Positions 7,512 to 11,378 of a DNA stretch of 11,378 bases are shown in pieces (the stretch's first letter is position 1; the number at the start of each line of letters is the position of its first letter). This DNA comes from ZLKRG08 sp964565165. GTDB taxonomy: Bacteria; Actinomycetota; Actinomycetes; Nanopelagicales; Nanopelagicaceae. Under the pieces are notes generated by a model, which did not search any database, was not told the DNA's origin, and worked only from the letters and a program-made list of their open reading frames with translations. The position numbers and the translations under genes were made by a program. The DNA lies in contig CAZMDJ010000037.1 of the NCBI GenBank assembly GCA_964565165.1, forward strand, positions 1 through 11,378, in the 5' to 3' direction.

Positions 7512-8237
7512 TTATACGGGCTTTATTTCACTTGTGGCGATGTGGTCTAAGAAGTAATCCACCAGTGCTTGCGCTCTTTGATTGGCGCCAGCCTCTTCGG
7601 ATTTAGTTTGTCGACGGAGAATTTCAACGTTCAAACCTTCGTTTTCAATCTCTTCAGGACCACCATCCATCTCTAGCCAGCAATCTAAAACATCTAAATC
7701 AATTTCTGGGTGGAATTGCAGACCTAAGGTACGTCCCATAACGAATGCTTGTGATGCGATCGGGGTACGTGCGAGTTCGATTGCGCCAGGTGGAACTTGG
7801 AAACGATCCCAGTGATATTGAAACCATGGACCGCTCGAAATGATTTCTGGGAAATCTGACATCACAGTATGCCAACCGATTTCACTGCGCGGTGCACGTG
7901 CAACAGAACCACCAAGTGCACGCGCCATTAATTGTCCGCCAAAACAAACGCCAAAGATTGGTTGGCCGGTGTTATGCGCTTCTGTAATTAGTTCTAACTC
8001 TGGAAGTAACCAATTGCCAATTCGATCATCTTCCCAAACGCCCCACGGAGAACCCATCGGAACAATTACGTCGTACTCAGAAAAATTTGGCCACTCAACG
8101 TGCACATTTGGTGTTTCGAAGTTATGTTCTTCAACAACGGGAAAGCGCACCACTTCATATCCACGATTTTCAAATGCTCTCCATAGTGGACCACTTAAGG
8201 TCACATGGTCGTGTTCAATGAATATTGCGCGTTTCAC
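7512..8237 (-). CDS. Class I glutamine amidotransferase-like hydrolase (GuaA-type domain)
   Basis: A 241-residue stand-alone class I amidotransferase domain resembling the GATase part of GMP synthase. The triad is visible: Cys98 in GVCFGGQ, with His176 and Glu178 in FHPE. PMGSPWGV (60-67) supplies the oxyanion-strand region and EIGWH is at 119-123. The start is GTG at 8235-8237, ten bases after the stop of the sulfide:quinone oxidoreductase gene. There is no good Shine-Dalgarno sequence, so translation is probably coupled to that gene. Stand-alone members cleave gamma-glutamyl amide bonds or supply ammonia. Near a gamma-glutamyl-amine ligase the simplest role is the final hydrolysis that returns glutamate, comparable to PuuD, which has the same fold but belongs to another subfamily. 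That role is inferred. It lacks an ATP-pyrophosphatase domain and so is not a GMP synthase. Confidence 0.85.
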   Translation of the reverse strand: MKRAIFIEHDHVTLSGPLWRAFENRGYEVVRFPVVEEHNFETPNVHVEWPNFSEYDVIVPMGSPWGVWEDDRIGNWLLPELELITEAHNTGQPIFGVCFGGQLMARALGGSVARAPRSEIGWHTVMSDFPEIISSGPWFQYHWDRFQVPPGAIELARTPIASQAFVMGRTLGLQFHPEIDLDVLDCWLEMDGGPEEIENEGLNVEILRRQTKSEEAGANQRAQALVDYFLDHIATSEIKPV

Positions 8238-8247
8238 GTCCGCAATA

Positions 8248-9450
8248 TTAAGGCAGGTTTACACGGCCACCCTTCATCTTCCAGATGAAGTACTTCTCGA
8301 ATGCCAACTTAGCTAAGTGGTTCTGAGGGCCAGGAATCAACATGCCAGCTTTACGAGGAGGAAGCATCTTGTCAGCCAGAATCAATACGCCGTTATTACC
8401 TGCATCCATGATGCAGACTGCCGGAATATCGCCAAATGCCTTCTCATGATCAGGCTTTTCGCCCTTAATTTGTGCGGCAATATTTTTAGCTGCGGTATGC
8501 GCCATCTGCTCAGTTGGAAAGCCAGTCTTAGGAATTCCAACTGGTGTTGGAGTTGTCCAAGGTGCTTTTACTGCAGCAGCTAAACCAACTGCATAAATGT
8601 GATCCCACTTATTTGATTGATAGGTAGGGCGAACTTCAACGAAAGCTTGTGCATTTGTTAAACCAGGTGTCTTTAATAGAAAGTCCTGTCCAACAAATGG
8701 AGGGATTGTCATATTGAATTTAAAATCCCACTTCTGGCCATCTTTAGCAACAATACGACCATCATCGACGTAATCCATTTCAACGTTTGTCGCGAAATCA
8801 ATCTTCTCTTTCTTGAGGAACATCTTAAGAAGTGGTTCGCCACCTTTTAATCCGCCGATACCAAAGTGACCCAAGAATGGTTCAGAAGTCACATATGTCA
8901 TCTTTACATCTTTTTTAATTCCAGCCTTCTTTAACTGGTAGCTGGTGTTAAATAGAAATTCATATGCAGCGCCAAAGCAACTTGCAGATTGAGTAGCAGC
9001 GATAACTACATCGCCAGGATTCTCTAAGAATTTCTTCCAATCTTCACCGGTTTCGATTGCATCTTGCAGAGTAGTAATTGTTGAAGAGTTCTCTTTCAAA
9101 CCTTGAACATGTTCTGGCTTATTGCGAGTACCAGTAGCGATTACCAAATAATCGAATGGAAGAGAGGTGCCGTTCTCAAGATCTACGGTATTTGTCTCTG
9201 GATGAATCTCTTTCGCAGCGCTCTGAATAAAATCAACGCCACCATTTTCAAATGTAGGACCTACTTTGAAAGTAACATCATCAGTGTCGCGGCTGCCAAA
9301 TGGTAACCAAATTAATGAAGGGTTAAATAAGAAATAATCTCTATCGCTTACGACCTTTACATCTACGTCGTTTCCAAGATCTTTCTTTAATGAAAGGGCT
9401 GCGGTAAGACCGCCGAAGTTGGCCCCTAGTACAACTACTTTCTTTGCCAT
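8248..9450 (-). CDS. sqr: Sulfide:quinone oxidoreductase-like flavoprotein
   Basis: A 400-residue FAD-dependent two-dinucleotide-binding-fold protein. The FAD motif VVLGANFGG is at 6-14 and YLVIATGT at 101-108. Two cysteines sit where the redox pair of sulfide:quinone oxidoreductases lies: Cys158 in SASCFGAAYEF and Cys346 in AVCIMDAG. The third cysteine of some SQRs (about 128) is missing. The C-terminal part (about 375-392), with WKMKGG near the end, fits the amphipathic region that seats the enzyme on the membrane. It oxidises sulfide to persulfide or polysulfide and passes electrons to quinone. The start at 9450 was preferred over one at 9489 because GGAGAG (9455-9460) is correctly spaced and the FAD motif then begins at residue 6. 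It heads the minus-strand unit and faces the repressor gene. Flavocytochrome-c-like or NDH-2-like alternatives are less likely given the cysteines. Confidence 0.87.
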   Translation of the reverse strand: MAKKVVVLGANFGGLTAALSLKKDLGNDVDVKVVSDRDYFLFNPSLIWLPFGSRDTDDVTFKVGPTFENGGVDFIQSAAKEIHPETNTVDLENGTSLPFDYLVIATGTRNKPEHVQGLKENSSTITTLQDAIETGEDWKKFLENPGDVVIAATQSASCFGAAYEFLFNTSYQLKKAGIKKDVKMTYVTSEPFLGHFGIGGLKGGEPLLKMFLKKEKIDFATNVEMDYVDDGRIVAKDGQKWDFKFNMTIPPFVGQDFLLKTPGLTNAQAFVEVRPTYQSNKWDHIYAVGLAAAVKAPWTTPTPVGIPKTGFPTEQMAHTAAKNIAAQIKGEKPDHEKAFGDIPAVCIMDAGNNGVLILADKMLPPRKAGMLIPGPQNHLAKLAFEKYFIWKMKGGRVNLP

Positions 9451-9491
9451 TTTTCTCTCCAGTTTTGTGGGCAGCTCAACTTTGAGCACAT

Positions 9492-9522
9492 TTGAAATAT
9501 ACCCCTAGGGGTATGCTATGCT
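9492..9522 (+). promoter_or_regulatory. Candidate promoter of the repressor unit
   Basis: TTGAAA (9492-9497) and TATGCT (9517-9522) could be -35 and -10 with a long 19-base spacer. Another TATGCT at 9512-9517 overlaps it. The palindromic operator lies wholly within the spacer, as expected for autoregulation. The long spacer makes the exact promoter uncertain. Confidence 0.4.
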
Positions 9523-9525
9523 CAA
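9496..9525 (-). promoter_or_regulatory. Candidate promoter of the sqr unit
   Basis: On the minus strand TTGAGC (9525-9520) and TATATT (9501-9496) are spaced by 18 bases as -35 and -10. The perfect palindrome 9499-9514 lies in the spacer and touches the -10 element, so a bound repressor would block RNA polymerase. Confidence 0.5.
9499..9514. promoter_or_regulatory. Palindromic operator, probable CsoR/CstR-family site
   Basis: ATACCCCTAGGGGTAT is a perfect 16-bp palindrome. ATACCCC-type half-sites around a short centre are typical of operators bound by the CsoR/CstR family, and the gene starting 36 bases to the right encodes such a regulator. It sits between the divergent sqr and repressor genes and overlaps promoter elements of both, so it probably controls both units. 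Confidence 0.8.
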
Positions 9526-9549
9526 GCCAGAAAGCAGGGGGTGGCACTT

Positions 9550-9837
9550 ATGGCAAAGGCTTCTACATCACATGTGCTCAGCGATAAAGAGCAGGTTGAT
9601 GCGATTGCAAAGCGCATTAAGCGTGCACAGGGGCAGTTAGGCGCGATCGCCAGAATGCTGGAAGAAGGTCGCAATTGCGATGAGATCGTGATTCAAATGT
9701 CGGCTGTAAGTAAAGCGGTACATACCGCAGCTTTTACGCTGATCAGTTCTAGTCTTCAAGAATGCATGTTAGATAACAAGAAGAATTCCGAAGAGACTAT
9801 GAAGAAGCTACAGAAGTTATTTTTAACATTAGCTTAA
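9550..9837 (+). CDS. cstR: CsoR/CstR-family transcriptional repressor, probably persulfide-sensing
   Basis: A 95-residue all-helical protein of the DUF156/CsoR family, which binds DNA as a tetramer. The N-terminal helix has the family signature around AKRIKRAQGQLGAI (20-33). The two conserved cysteines are Cys43 and Cys72, 29 residues apart. The copper-ligand His of CsoR, four residues before the second Cys, is Ser68 here. A Cys pair without that His is the CstR pattern, in which per- and polysulfide cross-link the cysteines and release DNA. Neighbouring sulfide-oxidation and rhodanese genes agree. The start at 9550 was chosen because AGGGGGTGG (9536-9544) is well spaced to this ATG, whereas a GTG at 9541 would fall inside that site. 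It is the first gene of the right-hand unit and probably represses both divergent units through the palindrome at 9499-9514. Confidence 0.87.
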   Translation: MAKASTSHVLSDKEQVDAIAKRIKRAQGQLGAIARMLEEGRNCDEIVIQMSAVSKAVHTAAFTLISSSLQECMLDNKKNSEETMKKLQKLFLTLA

Positions 9838-9872
9838 ATTTATAAACCAGAAACAAGAAAGAGGATAGAAAT

Positions 9873-9992
9873 ATGTGCAGTGCAGTACGTTGCGATTCAT
9901 GTGGCAAAGCAACCTGGTCAGGTTGCGGACAGCATATTGAAGAAGCTTTAGCTGGATTTTCAGAAGACCAGCTCTGCAAGTGCGGTAACTAA
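9873..9992 (+). CDS. Small Cys-rich putative zinc-binding protein, 39 residues
   Basis: A short gene with ribosome site GAGG (9861-9864), eight bases before the ATG. The product has six cysteines at positions 2, 7, 10, 18, 35 and 37, plus His21. The order CDSCGK (7-12), TWSGCGQH (14-21) and CKCG (35-38) looks like a compact zinc ribbon or treble-clef site. From memory, actinobacteria carry small uncharacterised proteins with the same CGKTTW-x-GCGQH core, so this is probably a real conserved family with no known function. Its stop and the start of the rhodanese gene share a base (TAATG at 9990-9994), which implies translational coupling. Metal binding, or a thiol-rich sulfur acceptor role in this sulfide locus, is inference. 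Confidence 0.8.
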   Translation: MCSAVRCDSCGKATWSGCGQHIEEALAGFSEDQLCKCGN

Positions 9993-10384
9993 TGAAGAAA
10001 GTTATTGCATTCGCAATCGCACCGATGCTTCTCCTATTGGCGGCGTGTGGCGGATCGACAGCCAAGGTAAATAACTTGGATGCAGACGCTTTTGCTTCAG
10101 ATATCAACAATGCAGGTGTTGTAATTGTTGATGTCCGTAGCGCCGGAGAATTTGCAACAGGTCATATCCAGAATGCAATCAACATCGATGTCGAATCAGC
10201 AAACTTTGATACCAAGATTGCAAAGTTAGATAAGACTGTTGAATACGCGGTCTACTGCCATAGTGGACGTCGTTCTGCAATTGCTGCAGAGAAGTTGAGC
10301 AAAGCTGGCTTTGAGAAGATCACCAATTTAAGCGGTGGCGTTATCTCATGGCAGGCTGCCGGATACCCATTGGTACTTGCTTAG
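9992..10384 (+). CDS. Rhodanese-domain lipoprotein
   Basis: A 130-residue protein with a lipoprotein signal: Lys2-Lys3, a hydrophobic core to residue 18 and lipobox LAAC ending at Cys19. A single rhodanese domain spans about 27-128. It shows DVR (47-49), GHI (57-59), active-site Cys89 in CHSGRRS (89-95) and NLSGG-x3-W near the C-terminus. The domain carries persulfide on Cys89 and transfers sulfane sulfur. The signal places it outside the cytoplasmic membrane, unlike most rhodaneses paired with sulfide oxidation. Its start overlaps the stop of the small Cys-rich gene. In context it would accept or pass on sulfane sulfur made by the sulfide:quinone oxidoreductase. The acceptor is unknown. Confidence 0.92.
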   Translation: MKKVIAFAIAPMLLLLAACGGSTAKVNNLDADAFASDINNAGVVIVDVRSAGEFATGHIQNAINIDVESANFDTKIAKLDKTVEYAVYCHSGRRSAIAAEKLSKAGFEKITNLSGGVISWQAAGYPLVLA

Positions 10385-10405
10385 TTTTAAATAGGGAGTA
10401 GTGAA

Positions 10406-11378
10406 ATGCGCGTTGTAATTATTGGTGGAGTAGCAGGCGGAATGTCTGCAGCTACACGTCTGCGTCGATTAGATGAATCTGCAGAGATCATTGTTTTAGA
10501 GCGTTCTGGACATGTTTCCTACGCTAACTGCGGCCTTCCATATTATGTTGGCGGAGTTATTGCAGAGGAAGATAAGTTGTATCTGCAGACACCAACTTCT
10601 TTACATAAGCGCTTCCGTTTAGATGTACGCGTAAACCATGAAGTCACTGAGATTTCAGCTGATAAGAAGGTGGTTATCGCACGCGATTTAATTAGCGGCA
10701 CTGAAGCGGAAATTAGTTATGACAAGTTAATCCTGAGCCCAGGTGCAACACCAGTTGTGCCACCAATTCCTGGCATCGAACGCGCGTTAACTCTTCGAAC
10801 CGTTGAAGATGTGCTCCGTATTTATGATGCAGTTGATACCAAACCAAAGAGTGCTGTAGTAATCGGAGGCGGTTTTATCGGCGTCGAAATGGCGGAGAAC
10901 TTAATTCATAAAGGCATTAAGACATCGCTAATCGAAGCGCTGCCACAGGTATTAGGTCCGTTAGATCCAGAGATGGCAGAAATAGTTCATAAAGAGATGC
11001 GTAAACACGGCGTTGAGCTACACCTTGCCAATTCTGTTAAAGAAATTACCGATACCGAAGTGCTGCTTGCAGATGGCACCAAAGTTGCCGCAGAAGTTGT
11101 AATCGCTGCAATCGGCGTCAAACCAGACACCCATCTGGCAAAGATTGCTGGCGTAAAGATTGGTCCAAAGAACGGCATCGCCGTTAATGAATTTAATCAG
11201 AGTAGCAATCCAGATATCTATGCAATTGGTGATGCGGCTGAAAAGAGCGATGCGCTAGATGGCGAAAGCACTTTAATTCCGCTTGCTAACCTAGCTAATC
11301 GCCACGGACGTATTACTGCTGATCACATTGCAGGAAAGAAGATCCGCGAAGTAGCATCTATTGGTACTGCAATCGTTA
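10406..11378 (+). CDS. CoA-disulfide-reductase-like flavoprotein (3' truncated by window)
   Basis: An open frame of 324 complete codons that runs off the right edge. AGGGAG (10393-10398) precedes the ATG by seven bases. The product is a pyridine nucleotide-disulfide oxidoreductase of the single-Cys type. It has the FAD motif GGVAGG (7-12), redox-active Cys42 in YANCGLPYY, an NAD(P)-binding GGGFIG (154-159) and FAD-contacting YAIGDAAE (272-279). The lone active Cys in a S/YxNCGLPYY setting marks the CoA-disulfide reductase, NADH oxidase and persulfide reductase group, not glutathione reductase, which has a CxxxxC pair. With a persulfide sensor and rhodanese upstream, NAD(P)H-dependent reduction of CoA-persulfide or CoA disulfide is likely. 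Some relatives carry a C-terminal rhodanese domain; that part is not visible here. NADH oxidase (Nox) is the main alternative. Confidence 0.88.
   Translation, partial: MRVVIIGGVAGGMSAATRLRRLDESAEIIVLERSGHVSYANCGLPYYVGGVIAEEDKLYLQTPTSLHKRFRLDVRVNHEVTEISADKKVVIARDLISGTEAEISYDKLILSPGATPVVPPIPGIERALTLRTVEDVLRIYDAVDTKPKSAVVIGGGFIGVEMAENLIHKGIKTSLIEALPQVLGPLDPEMAEIVHKEMRKHGVELHLANSVKEITDTEVLLADGTKVAAEVVIAAIGVKPDTHLAKIAGVKIGPKNGIAVNEFNQSSNPDIYAIGDAAEKSDALDGESTLIPLANLANRHGRITADHIAGKKIREVASIGTAIV

Noticed and set aside
7840..8316. Plus-strand open frame of 158 codons
   Set aside because: It lies opposite the class I amidotransferase gene, whose triad and family motifs are clear. The plus-strand product shows no domain and is Ser/Pro/Thr-rich, as expected for an antisense frame.
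9474..9487. GCTCAA-CT-TTGAGC inverted repeat upstream of sqr
   Set aside because: The 6-base arms with a 2-base gap are perfect, and a third GCTCAA copy lies at 9520-9525, where it forms the sqr -35 element on the minus strand. The match is short and explained well enough by promoter sequence; a second operator is possible but not supported.
9451..9489. Thirteen-residue N-terminal extension of the sulfide:quinone oxidoreductase
   Set aside because: GGAGAG is correctly spaced for the start at 9450. The extension would occupy the leader and lie just downstream of the candidate -10 element.
9550..9837. Copper-sensing CsoR as the identity of the small repressor
   Set aside because: The His four residues before the second Cys, needed for Cu(I) binding, is Ser68, and no copper ATPase or chaperone gene is nearby. 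The sulfur genes fit a CstR-type role better.

Overview
The window looks like chromosomal DNA from a small-genome, moderately low-GC actinobacterium, possibly a streamlined freshwater lineage of the Nanopelagicales (acI) kind. The evidence is indirect. Genes are packed tightly, intergenic gaps are short, GC is moderate, and one small Cys-rich protein is of a type I know from actinobacteria. There is no marker gene, so this placement is an inference. I see no tRNA, rRNA, CRISPR array, insertion sequence or phage gene. No stretch longer than 300 bases lacks a gene.

Left part (1-6320): the tail of an upstream gene and its hairpin terminator come first. A class II glutamine-amidotransferase-like gene on the minus strand follows, divergent from an APC-family permease that starts with TTG. 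A strong terminator ends the permease. A probable operon comes next: an SDR dehydrogenase, a glutamine-synthetase-like ligase and an aldehyde dehydrogenase. It ends at a near-perfect bidirectional terminator (6284-6319).

Middle part (6330-9450, minus strand): a tight three-gene unit is read leftward as sulfide:quinone oxidoreductase, class I glutamine-amidotransferase-like hydrolase and iron-type alcohol dehydrogenase. The gaps are only 10-15 bases.

Right part (9451-11378): a short divergent control region carries a perfect 16-bp palindrome. From it a plus-strand unit runs rightward: a CsoR/CstR-family repressor, a 39-residue Cys-rich protein, a rhodanese lipoprotein and a CoA-disulfide-reductase-like flavoprotein cut by the window edge.

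Two functional themes emerge. The left and middle genes supply an importer, a ligase able in principle to put glutamate on an amine, two alcohol dehydrogenases, an aldehyde dehydrogenase and a class I amidotransferase-fold hydrolase. Together they fit a gamma-glutamylation route for an amine, most likely an amino alcohol because no amine oxidase is present. The right genes form a sulfide/persulfide-handling locus under a thiol-based repressor. The two themes meet in the minus-strand unit, where the hydrolase and alcohol dehydrogenase lie behind the sulfide gene and its probable operator.
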